Position numbers and translations under genes: made by a program. A DNA stretch of 61,049 nucleotides from Acidobacteriaceae bacterium (GTDB lineage: Bacteria > Acidobacteriota > Terriglobia > Terriglobales > Acidobacteriaceae): NCBI GenBank assembly GCA_027311125.1, contig DAICZO010000307.1, positions 1 to 61,049 of the forward strand, written 5' to 3'. The notes under the pieces are model-generated. The model was not told where the DNA came from, did no database searches, and saw nothing but the letters and a program-made list of their open reading frames with translations. Below are positions 1-7,568 of the stretch, one piece after another (positions within the stretch are counted from its first letter, which is position 1; each line of letters starts with the position of its first letter).

Positions 1-1
1 G

Positions 2-1849
2 ATTAGACGTCAAGTACCACTTCGGAAGATACTGCCCGAGGGGTTGCGACTGGGACGCTTCTTCTGGCCTGAGATTACAAGAGAAAAGAAGTTGATTCCC
101 CTATCTACGTTAGGTGTGGTTATGACCGTTGTGCTCACAACACTTGGTCCATGGCCTTTGAAGTACATTTTTAACCTACTTTTTCTCTCTACAGGATATA
201 AGCACTCAAGTGTACCTCCAGCATGGTTGTTATTGTTCCATACGACCACACTCTTGATCGGCCTTGCAAGTGCGATGGTGCTCTTAGCCGGTCTGGCAGC
301 AGTGAGTGATTACTACACAACTATATTAATGACACGAGCGGTATCACGAATTATGTCCAGGATACGTTCGCGACTCTTCACCCATGTTGCGAATCTATCT
401 TTGTCGTTCCATGCAAGAAATCGAACAGGCGATTTGATGGCACGTGTTACGTCCGATGTGGATCGTCTGCGGGAGGTGATCGTATCGGCCGCGCTGCCTC
501 TGGTGACCAATTGTGCTAGTCTGCTGTCAATGCTGGGGGTGATGTTCTGGGTTAACTGGCGTCTTGGAACGATCGCAGTGATGGCGATTCCTTTGTTCTT
601 ATTCTCCTCGGGTAGATTAGCTACTCGCATCCATACTGCCTCGGGAAGCCAGCGTAAACGAGAAGGTGCTATGGCTGCCACGACTGCAGAGACCATCTCA
701 TCCATGAGAGTTGTACAGGCGCTCTCGCTACAAGAGAAGTTCTCTACATTCTTTACTGGTGAGACACTAAAAAATCAGACAGAGATCGATGAAACGCAGA
801 AGTTGACTGCAGGGTTAGAACGACTTGTTGAGCTACTTGTTGCCTGCACTACAGCAATTATTCTGTACTTAGGGGCGAAGATGGTCCTGTCTGGCAAGCT
901 TACGCCAGGAGACTTAGTTGTATTTATGAGTTATCTCAGGACGGCGTTTCGTCCGATGCGTCAGCTTGCCAAATATCTCGGACAGATCGCGAAGGCATTG
1001 GCTTCGGGTGAGCGAATCATTGAATTATTGGAGACGGTGCCGGACATCCGTGATCGTGACGATGCTGTCGAGGCGCCTGTATTTGTAGGAACGGTAAAAT
1101 TTGACAACGTTTCTTTCGGCTATGATCCCGAGCATCTTGTGCTTCGCGGCGTGAGTTTTGAGGTCTCTGCTGGAGAGCGTCTTGCACTAGCAGGGCCATC
1201 AGGCAGTGGTAAGTCCACAATCGTAAGTCTTTTATTGCGTTTATATGATCCAACTGACGGTTGCATTCTCATTGATGGCCGCGACCTACGAGAATATAAA
1301 GTGCAGAGCTTGCGAACACAACTGGGTGTCGTGATGCAAGAAAGCCTCCTGTTTGATGCGAGTCTGAAAGAAAATATTGCCAATGGTGCAAGGAACGCCA
1401 GTGATGAGCAGATCATAGAATCAGCTAAGGTCGCTAACGCGCATGACTTTATCACTCGACTACCACAAGGTTACAACACAATGGCAGGAGAACGTGGGGC
1501 GGGACTGTCTGGTGGCCAGAAGCAACGGGTTGCCATTGCTAGGGCAGTAGTTCGCGGTGCTCCGATCCTTATCTGTGATGAGCCAACAACCGGACTCGAT
1601 CAAGTAAATGAGCGCGAAGTATCGCATGCACTTCGCAATGCAAGCCAAGGACGTACAGCGTTGTTGGTCACTCATGATTTACAGGCTGCTAGCGAATGCG
1701 ATCGTATTTTATATCTAGAGAACGGTGTGATTATAGAGCAGGGGAGTCACACTCAACTAATGCAACTAGACAGACGATATGCACAGGTATATCGCGCAGC
1801 AGCTCGTGTTACGAATGCATCTCCATCTGCAGAACTAGTTGAGGCTTAG
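2..1849 (+). CDS. ABC exporter, membrane and ATPase domains fused (5' partial)
   Basis: MsbA-like half transporter: an N-terminal six-helix membrane domain (roughly residues 20-320 counted from the TTG at 44) followed by a nucleotide-binding domain. Visible motifs are Walker A GPSGSGKST (residues 384-392 in that numbering), signature LSGGQKQR (488-495), Walker B ILICDEP and the switch histidine in THD. The reading frame has no stop between base 2 and the TTG at 44, and the upstream codons read as a sensible arginine-rich N-terminus, so the true start is probably before the window. It likely exports a lipid, glycan or peptide across the inner membrane; the substrate cannot be told. Its stop lies just before the next gene, with the ribosome site of that gene inside this one, so the two are probably co-transcribed. 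Confidence 0.9.
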   Translation: MRRQVPLRKILPEGLRLGRFFWPEITREKKLIPLSTLGVVMTVVLTTLGPWPLKYIFNLLFLSTGYKHSSVPPAWLLLFHTTTLLIGLASAMVLLAGLAAVSDYYTTILMTRAVSRIMSRIRSRLFTHVANLSLSFHARNRTGDLMARVTSDVDRLREVIVSAALPLVTNCASLLSMLGVMFWVNWRLGTIAVMAIPLFLFSSGRLATRIHTASGSQRKREGAMAATTAETISSMRVVQALSLQEKFSTFFTGETLKNQTEIDETQKLTAGLERLVELLVACTTAIILYLGAKMVLSGKLTPGDLVVFMSYLRTAFRPMRQLAKYLGQIAKALASGERIIELLETVPDIRDRDDAVEAPVFVGTVKFDNVSFGYDPEHLVLRGVSFEVSAGERLALAGPSGSGKSTIVSLLLRLYDPTDGCILIDGRDLREYKVQSLRTQLGVVMQESLLFDASLKENIANGARNASDEQIIESAKVANAHDFITRLPQGYNTMAGERGAGLSGGQKQRVAIARAVVRGAPILICDEPTTGLDQVNEREVSHALRNASQGRTALLVTHDLQAASECDRILYLENGVIIEQGSHTQLMQLDRRYAQVYRAAARVTNASPSAELVEA

Positions 1850-1850
1850 G

Positions 1851-2918
1851 GTGATGACGGTCCACGATGGAAAAGTAACACGTGTAACACTCGTACGACA
1901 TGGTCAAAGCGACTTCAACGCTGATAAGAGGTTCCAGGGAAGTCTGGATGAACCACAGCTTACGACTAGAGGTTGGAAGACTGCGGTTGCGTGTGGGAAC
2001 CACCTGAATAAGAGTCACTATGACCTAATTGTATGCAGTCCGTTGCGGCGTGCCCGACAGACTGTAGAAGGGATACTTTCAACCTATGGTTCAGATAGAA
2101 TAGCGCCGCCAGTTATTTATGACGCTAGACTGCGTGAAGTACATCTCCCGGGGTGGGAGGGGCTATCTATGCAGTTGATAAAAGATAAATATCCTACTGA
2201 GTATCGGACGTGGCGAGAGAGTCCAGACCGGTTAGCATTGCAAGCGCAATTGAGTTCAGCTCAATGCAATAATTCAGAGTTTTCGCCGCTCGGAGATATG
2301 AAAGAACGTGCATGCACATTCTGGGAGGATCTACTATTGCACCGACGCGGAAAGACGGTACTGATTGTTGGTCACGGAGCTGCAATCAGTGTGATGCTTG
2401 CGGTTGCGCTGAAGCTGCCTCTAGAACATGTCCATCGTGTGCAACAGTCTAACGGTGGAGTGAGTTGTCTGGAGTTCATTGCAGATAGAACTATGCCTGC
2501 ACGAGCACTTACCATAAACCGAACACAACACCTTGGCGAGACGCTCCCAAAGATGAAAGAGGGCCGGACTGGTGTTCGTATTCTTTTATCAGGTGAGGGA
2601 TGGACTTCAAGCATACCCTGGGACTATCCAGTGCCTGGAGCATGTGTTGATATCATTCAAGGCGAAGGCTCAGCACAAATTATATCTGGTGTGCTGGAGT
2701 GTGCTGATGACCAGATCCGCACTATAGCCTGGGTTCAGCCAGCCGGCCGAGTGGAATCCGAGATGTTTTCGACATTGAGACTTGAACACTGGCAGAGTCA
2801 TGGTCTGGCAATGGAAGGAGGGGGATTGACTGTGCTGCATTATCCGTTGCGTGGCTGCAAACCAATCGTACAGGCGATGAATATACACCCAATACCTGCT
2901 AAACAATCTGAGAAGTGA
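1851..2918 (+). CDS. Histidine phosphatase (phosphoglycerate-mutase-like) with extra C-terminal domain
   Basis: The first ~200 residues are a histidine phosphatase fold: LVRHGQS holds the phospho-accepting His17 and VGHGAA holds the second catalytic His175. These enzymes hydrolyse phosphate monoesters or phosphosugars, or act as mutases. About 130 further residues follow, rich in Gly, Trp and Pro, that I do not recognise and that single-domain family members lack. The GTG at 1851 (or ATG at 1854) is preferred over a TTG at 1839 because GAGG at 1841-1844 is correctly spaced only for the later codons. It directly follows the ABC exporter. A role in glycan-precursor processing beside the exporter is inference. 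Confidence 0.85.
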   Translation: MMTVHDGKVTRVTLVRHGQSDFNADKRFQGSLDEPQLTTRGWKTAVACGNHLNKSHYDLIVCSPLRRARQTVEGILSTYGSDRIAPPVIYDARLREVHLPGWEGLSMQLIKDKYPTEYRTWRESPDRLALQAQLSSAQCNNSEFSPLGDMKERACTFWEDLLLHRRGKTVLIVGHGAAISVMLAVALKLPLEHVHRVQQSNGGVSCLEFIADRTMPARALTINRTQHLGETLPKMKEGRTGVRILLSGEGWTSSIPWDYPVPGACVDIIQGEGSAQIISGVLECADDQIRTIAWVQPAGRVESEMFSTLRLEHWQSHGLAMEGGGLTVLHYPLRGCKPIVQAMNIHPIPAKQSEK

Positions 2919-2968
2919 GACATGCAATGTGGATAACTACTACATGAGCCGCTGCATTCAATGTTCCG

Positions 2969-3766
2969 CTAGCCGCAATTAGTCGATATGTCAGTGCTGC
3001 CTGGCATATAGCTAAGTGCTTCGTAGGAGCAGAGTGCTATGCCGTATGTGGAAAGTCGTTCTTTCAGTTGCGGGCTACAGAGGACCGCCATTTCCTGATC
3101 GCGCTGGTGAATGTATTTGGAGAGTGCGGGCAAAGTATGGCAAGAGTACCCCGGGTGACACATGATTTCAACTACTTCGTTTTTGAGCGCAGTCATATTT
3201 ATGGCCAAGGCCAGTAGTGAGTTGACATTGAGATTATCACCGTAGAAATCAAGCACCATGTGATCTGGACACGAGATGCTCGCTTGTCGCAATGAGAGAC
3301 GCATAGCAGGTGTAACCGCACGAGCCGGTATTGCCCGTCGCATTGCCATCTCACAGTATGCTTCGAAAACGTTTGGGAGTTTGTGTACATGATGATGGGT
3401 GTCGATATGGGTTGGTTGAATACCCAAGTCAAGTAAGAATTGATACTGTAATTGCCACTCGTAAAGAATTTCTCGGATCGATGCGTTAGCTAAAGTACTT
3501 TTTGATGGATGAAAGTTTCCATCTGGTCCGCAGAGAGTGGGAATCAGTGATGGATGAGAGAGTGGACGTCCTGTGGTGAGTTGGAGATGAGCGCCAATAC
3601 GTCGAGGGATCTTAGGAGCCCAATAACGCAGTCGTTCGGCAGCCCCCGGCACGCATGCCATTGCTGTGGTACTTGTAACTACTCCCTGTTGAATAGCGTC
3701 AACAATGCCACAAGTAACACCGTCCGTAATGCCAAAGTCGTCCGCATTGATAATTACTCGCGGCAT
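2969..3766 (-). CDS. ChbG/HpnK (YdjC-like) carbohydrate deacetylase
   Basis: Polysaccharide-deacetylase-like fold of the YdjC family. The N-terminal INADDFG carries the metal-binding Asp pair and HIDTHHHVH supplies metal-binding histidines. Known members remove N-acetyl groups from diacetylchitobiose (ChbG) or act on hopanoid sugar intermediates (HpnK). The ATG at 3766 is preferred to the TTG at 3775 because GAAAGG sits 12 nt before the ATG but only 3 nt before the TTG. The gene is convergent with the histidine phosphatase (50 nt apart). It may act on a glycan or lipid intermediate of this envelope region; the exact substrate is unknown. Confidence 0.85.
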   Translation of the reverse strand: MPRVIINADDFGITDGVTCGIVDAIQQGVVTSTTAMACVPGAAERLRYWAPKIPRRIGAHLQLTTGRPLSHPSLIPTLCGPDGNFHPSKSTLANASIREILYEWQLQYQFLLDLGIQPTHIDTHHHVHKLPNVFEAYCEMAMRRAIPARAVTPAMRLSLRQASISCPDHMVLDFYGDNLNVNSLLALAINMTALKNEVVEIMCHPGYSCHTLPALSKYIHQRDQEMAVLCSPQLKERLSTYGIALCSYEALSYMPGSTDISTNCG

Positions 3767-3830
3767 GGAACACAATTACCTTTCTTACTATTACGTGTTG
3801 GTCAACTGTGAGCAACAATTTTGCCGTCAT

Positions 3831-5297
3831 CTATTGATCGCTGCTGGAGGGCAGACTTATTTGATCACTAGCAAGGGTGGGCGTGGGCGACGTATTGAAC
3901 AATGGACCGGTAACGCTTACGCTCTGTCCATTGGTGAGCGAAGGAAAACTCGCTGGGGTGAGGTTGCGATAGAAAGTACCAGCGCCGGCCTGGATAGTGG
4001 TAAGGGAGGTGATTGGAGATGAGTTGTCCTGCTCTGCAGCGTAATTAGTTAGAGTGAAGGTTTGGTTGCTACTTAGCGCTGAGATCGTTCCGCTTGCTGT
4101 ATAGTCTGTGAGCAGGACCTGAGATGAAGATACGTTTGGTAACTGACTTGACATAACGACATCGATGAGTACCGTCTGGCCGACGACCATGTCGTTGAGA
4201 CTGCTAAACGAGGTTCCACTGCTGACTGCTGGATACCCTGTGGAGTTGATTCCAAATACGGATCCTGGCTGCAGTGTGACTATTACCGTGCTCTCGTCCG
4301 GCGATGGGCTACTTGTGAAGCCGAAAGACTTATCAACCAGTAGCTGAAAGCTGTTGGTGGGTTGGGAGATAGAGCTAACTGTTCCCTGTAACAGTTTTGT
4401 ATTAGACATATCAGCATACGATATGCTTTCAGCATGTACGGCTCCAGCAGGAGTTAGACTAAGGTTCGCAACGATAATTTCTCCAGCAGCTATACATGAG
4501 TTGTTATTGGCAGGACAGATCGTGAGTGGGTAGTTGAATACAGTCCCTGAATCAACTGTTATAACGGGTAACACATCATTGGTTTCATTCAACAAGACTA
4601 ACTGTCCGTTAGCTATTGATTGAACTACTCCTATTGCTGCGTCCAGAGGTGTGTTTCCGTTATTAAGATTAGTACTTGAGGTGCCAACTTGATTGGGGCC
4701 TGTGTTGACCCCGCTGCTAAAGTCAAGGCTGTCATCGGACTGGAGTATTTTACCGACAGCCAAGGTGAGGGCGAAGCTGGTTGTTTTGCCAGATGTAACC
4801 GTTAGAGGTAGGACACCGGTACTTATATTTGCTTGACCAGTTGTCAAAGCAGGTACAAAGGTACACGTGCTCTGCGCAGCGCAGGATCCTCCAGGAATGG
4901 CGAGTGGAGTACCAGAAGTATTGCTAACTGAGAGAGATGGAGTGGAGAATGAAACAGCCAAGCTTGAATATGTTCCAGCAGGCACGGATGCTGTTGCTAA
5001 GAAGGCGGATCCAGTGGTGATGTTGGCTAAATCTAGCGTTACTGGAGTCGTCATCAGTTGTACATTCCCTGGATTGAGAACGGCACTCGTTATCTGGAGC
5101 CGGAGTGACTGCACCGTGGCTAACGTTGACGGTGTGCTTTGGGCGACAATACTGAGGCTACCGTTGGTGGCTTGCGCGATTGCGGCAGGTGTCGCTACCG
5201 AGATACCAGTGCAGCCGCTCAGTAGAAGTACAGTTACTGCTGCTACGCCAGTTGATAAATATTCAATTAGAGAATTAGGGCTACGTGCATGACCCAT
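3831..5297 (-). CDS. Secreted lipoprotein, DUF4382 plus DUF5666-like repeats
   Basis: A 488-residue lipoprotein: a hydrophobic segment from about residue 14 leads to lipobox LSGC with Cys29. Residues ~45-190 look like a DUF4382 domain (all-beta, Ser/Thr-rich, with LDLANITTG and SVPAGTYSSLAVSF). The rest holds two or three DUF5666-like stretches of the form 'G.V.SI....L.V.....V.T.GSVF'. The protein is strongly enriched in Ser, Thr, Val and Asn, typical of Acidobacteriota cell-surface lipoproteins. No enzymatic motif is visible. ATG 5297 has GAGG at a 9-nt spacing. Function unknown; probably an outer-membrane or surface-exposed structural protein. Confidence 0.75.
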   Translation of the reverse strand: MGHARSPNSLIEYLSTGVAAVTVLLLSGCTGISVATPAAIAQATNGSLSIVAQSTPSTLATVQSLRLQITSAVLNPGNVQLMTTPVTLDLANITTGSAFLATASVPAGTYSSLAVSFSTPSLSVSNTSGTPLAIPGGSCAAQSTCTFVPALTTGQANISTGVLPLTVTSGKTTSFALTLAVGKILQSDDSLDFSSGVNTGPNQVGTSSTNLNNGNTPLDAAIGVVQSIANGQLVLLNETNDVLPVITVDSGTVFNYPLTICPANNNSCIAAGEIIVANLSLTPAGAVHAESISYADMSNTKLLQGTVSSISQPTNSFQLLVDKSFGFTSSPSPDESTVIVTLQPGSVFGINSTGYPAVSSGTSFSSLNDMVVGQTVLIDVVMSSQLPNVSSSQVLLTDYTASGTISALSSNQTFTLTNYAAEQDNSSPITSLTTIQAGAGTFYRNLTPASFPSLTNGQSVSVTGPLFNTSPTPTLASDQISLPSSSDQ

Positions 5298-5344
5298 AGA
5301 AATAACCTCATTGTTTAGATTATTAAGTGTATCAACAAGCTATA

Positions 5345-5372
5345 AAAATAGACTAGTTATATATTAAGTCAA
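5345..5372 (-). promoter_or_regulatory. Candidate sigma-70 promoter of the lipoprotein gene
   Basis: Reading the minus strand, TTGACT (5372-5367) and TATTTT (5350-5345) are 16 nt apart in a very AT-rich stretch upstream of the lipoprotein ATG at 5297. The predicted start near 5338 gives a ~40-nt leader. Base identity is only moderate and AT-rich DNA produces such matches by chance. Confidence 0.35.
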
Positions 5373-5406
5373 ATGATACGAGCTTAATATGCAATGCAAT
5401 GCTTGA

Positions 5407-6780
5407 CTAGCAACGTAAGATCTTGTCTGAGATGATGGATCTGGTTGCATTGCGAGTATCGATTACTAATCTGGATTCATGAACGATCTGTTTTATGTCA
5501 TAGTAGCTGTGGTCGGTGGCGATCAGGACACAGTCAAACCGTTCCAGATTATGGAGGGGTGTGCTTTCCATCTCCAGATTGTAGTGTCGTCCACGCCCGA
5601 CCCTAGGGAAGAAGGGATCGTTGTATTCCACCTTCGCACCTTCTAGGCTGAGTAACTCTATGATTCGCAATGAAGGCGATTCGCGTAGATCGTCAACATC
5701 CCGTTTGTATGCTAGCCCCAGCAGTAGGATGGATGCCCCCCGCAGGGTTTTGCCATGGCGCACAAGTGCTAAACGGGTAGTATCTACGACATAATCAGGC
5801 ATTGACTCATTGACTTCGCCTGCGAGTTCGATAAATCGTGTAGTGAACCCGAATTGTTTTGCCTTCCAGGTCAGGTAAAAGGGGTCGACAGGAATACAGT
5901 GTCCACCAACACCAGGTCCTGGGTAGAATGCCTGGAATCCAAAGGGTTTTGTTGCTGCTGCATTGATCACCTCCCAGACATCAATACCCATGGGTTCACA
6001 CAGCTGTTTCAACTCGTTTACGAGAGCGATATTGACGGAGCGGTAGATATTTTCGAGTAGCTTAGTCATCTCGGCGGTTGCAGGGGACGAGACTGGGACA
6101 GTTCTCGTAAAGATGCTGCCATAGAGCGCACTGGCAGCAGTACGTGCACGGTCGTCAATTGTACCGATAATCTTGGGAATATCTTTTCTGGGAGTAACCA
6201 TATTACCTGGATCTTCGCGCTCTGGTGAGAAGGCGACCATGACTCCATTAAGGATTCCGTTGGTCGCACCATGGTCTGTTGATCGCAGGACGCGCACGCC
6301 ACGATGTGCTCCATGACGGTTGATTGTCTCCACCACGATCTCTTCTGTGGTACCTGGGTAGGTGGTGCTTTCGAGGATAACCATTTGACCGTCACGGAGG
6401 AAAGGCGCTATGGACTCCATGGTGGAGATGACATAACTCATGTCTGGGGTGTGATCGTGATGTAGGGGAGTTGGAACGCAGATCAGGACGACATCCACGT
6501 CGGCGATTTGGGAGAATTCGGATGTGGCACGGAATCCGGAGGCCTGTGCTGCTTGAATATGCGATGGTTCAATACGATGTATGTAGCTCTGTCCGCGATT
6601 GAGACAGGCAACTTTCTCGGAGTCGATATCAAAGCCGCGGACGGCTAATCCAGTCTCACTAAACATAAGGGTGAGCGGTAGACCAACATAGCCCAAGCCG
6701 ACGATTCCGACTACAGCAGTTCGATCTTCGATTTTGTTAACCCATTTCTGCAGGTCGGATGTGGTGCATGCTTCGATCAT
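5407..6780 (-). CDS. UDP-sugar 6-dehydrogenase (UDP-HexNAc dehydrogenase, WbpA/WecC/TviB type)
   Basis: Oxidises a UDP-hexose or UDP-N-acetylhexosamine to the uronic acid with two NAD+, giving acidic sugars for surface polysaccharide. A Rossmann motif GLGYVGLP is at residues 28-35 and the catalytic cysteine, in GGHCIPVDPFYL, is Cys295. The C-terminal domain contains LGLAYKRDVDDLRESP, typical of the family. The open frame runs upstream to 7161, but the ATG at 6780 has a perfect AGGAG 6 nt before it and begins just before the Rossmann fold, so I take 457 residues. It lies downstream of a small gene and possibly a sigma-54 promoter. Whether the product is ManNAcA, GlcNAcA or GlcA cannot be decided here. 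Confidence 0.9.
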   Translation of the reverse strand: MIEACTTSDLQKWVNKIEDRTAVVGIVGLGYVGLPLTLMFSETGLAVRGFDIDSEKVACLNRGQSYIHRIEPSHIQAAQASGFRATSEFSQIADVDVVLICVPTPLHHDHTPDMSYVISTMESIAPFLRDGQMVILESTTYPGTTEEIVVETINRHGAHRGVRVLRSTDHGATNGILNGVMVAFSPEREDPGNMVTPRKDIPKIIGTIDDRARTAASALYGSIFTRTVPVSSPATAEMTKLLENIYRSVNIALVNELKQLCEPMGIDVWEVINAAATKPFGFQAFYPGPGVGGHCIPVDPFYLTWKAKQFGFTTRFIELAGEVNESMPDYVVDTTRLALVRHGKTLRGASILLLGLAYKRDVDDLRESPSLRIIELLSLEGAKVEYNDPFFPRVGRGRHYNLEMESTPLHNLERFDCVLIATDHSYYDIKQIVHESRLVIDTRNATRSIISDKILRC

Positions 6781-6847
6781 TGAGCGCTCCTGGTAATACA
6801 CGTTGTAGTGGTCGATAGCTTTGAGGGCATTAAGCTGATCGTGGTGT

Positions 6848-7258
6848 TCATTGTGTCTGGATTCGTGGTTCTGCATCGTTATTTGAGTCGTTGACACGAT
6901 CACGACGTTTGGACCTGTGAGTGCCCTTTGTAGGGGACTTACTTCTGCGTCGCATGAGTTCGTTTGCTTTAGGCGTTGATGGGTTGAGCCAGGTTCGTGA
7001 TGCTTCGAGTGGTGTAATGCTAGCTCGAATTGTGGAGTTGGGGCTAAACCGTCCTGACCATTCAGAGATGTTGTGCAAGAGATATGGGGCGATGTTCTGC
7101 GGAGGAGTGAGGGGTGCATCTGTAGAAGTTCGATTGGTAGTGGGTTGAGTAGTTGATGCAAGACTGCCAGTGCTGCCGAAGGGGCTAACCAACAATGTCG
7201 AGAGGGCAGCTACCTGGGCGAGAGCGCATGCATTGCGGCGGCAGGATGTGTTCTCCAT
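6848..7258 (-). CDS. Small secreted protein of unknown function
   Basis: A 136-residue product that I do not recognise. It begins with a signal-peptide-like stretch (residues ~8-32, ending near GSLAS), followed by a Thr/Pro-rich segment and a strongly basic C-terminus containing RRRSKS and SKRRDR. The ATG at 7258 has GAGGAG 9 nt upstream, and a sigma-54-like promoter (7316-7301) would start transcription about 32 nt before it. It is followed after 67 nt by the UDP-sugar dehydrogenase, so the two probably share a transcript. The composition is unusual and no domain is visible, so it could still be a chance frame; promoter and ribosome site are the main support. Confidence 0.45.
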   Translation of the reverse strand: MENTSCRRNACALAQVAALSTLLVSPFGSTGSLASTTQPTTNRTSTDAPLTPPQNIAPYLLHNISEWSGRFSPNSTIRASITPLEASRTWLNPSTPKANELMRRRSKSPTKGTHRSKRRDRVNDSNNDAEPRIQTQ

Positions 7259-7300
7259 AGTTGCCATCTCCTCACAGTCAATGTGACTACACGGGTGAAT

Positions 7301-7316
7301 AGCACCTGTCCTACCA
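7301..7316 (-). promoter_or_regulatory. Probable sigma-54 (-24/-12) promoter, leftward
   Basis: On the minus strand the sequence reads TGGTA-N6-GTGCT: GG at 7315-7314 and GC at 7303-7302 have the exact 12-bp offset of -24/-12 promoters. The C-to-T change after GG and the G in the -12 element make it weaker than the rightward one. Predicted start near 7290, giving a 32-nt leader to the ATG at 7258. Confidence 0.5.
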
Positions 7317-7382
7317 AATGGAGTATGAAGTAAAAAGCCTAGAATCAATTGTTTAGAGAGAGTGAAGTGTTGATGCGATGAG

Positions 7383-7443
7383 AAAGGGACACACGTAGTG
7401 TGTCAAAGGGACACACTGTGTTGATTGGGAACAGTGCTGTGTC
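7383..7443. promoter_or_regulatory. Probable activator-binding repeats (GGGACACAC direct/inverted repeats)
   Basis: AAAGGGACACAC occurs twice, at 7383-7394 and 7405-7416, exactly 22 bp apart, or about two helical turns. The first copy is also half of a perfect 17-bp palindrome, GACACAC-GTA-GTGTGTC (7388-7404). Another inverted half, CTGTGTC, is at 7437-7443. The group lies ~95-150 bp upstream of the leftward and ~115-175 bp upstream of the rightward predicted transcription start, the usual distance for enhancer sites of sigma-54 activators. The natural candidate protein is the regulator encoded at 9114-10439. Binding is inference. Confidence 0.6.
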
Positions 7444-7532
7444 AAGGGTGTGATTCTGTGTGAAGGCCGGCCAAGTATACGTAAGTGTTTTCGTTTGAGG
7501 GTCTTCAGGTTTTGTTGTGCTTTGATACAGTT

Positions 7533-7548
7533 TGGCAATCTGATTGCT
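7533..7548 (+). promoter_or_regulatory. Sigma-54 (-24/-12) promoter of the TPR/beta-barrel gene
   Basis: TGGCA-N6-TTGCT matches the RpoN consensus closely, with GG (7534-7535) and GC (7546-7547) at the required 12-bp offset. The predicted start is near 7559, only ~10 nt before the ATG at 7569, so the leader is very short. A gene for an NtrC-type activator with an intact GAFTGA motif lies directly downstream of the target gene. Confidence 0.75.
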
Positions 7549-7568
7549 ATGATTCAATCGGATAAGTA

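Noticed and set aside
6781..7161. N-terminal extension of the UDP-sugar dehydrogenase to 584 residues
   Set aside because: Extension is low-complexity His/Gln-rich, overlaps another frame, and an ideal AGGAG marks the ATG at 6780.
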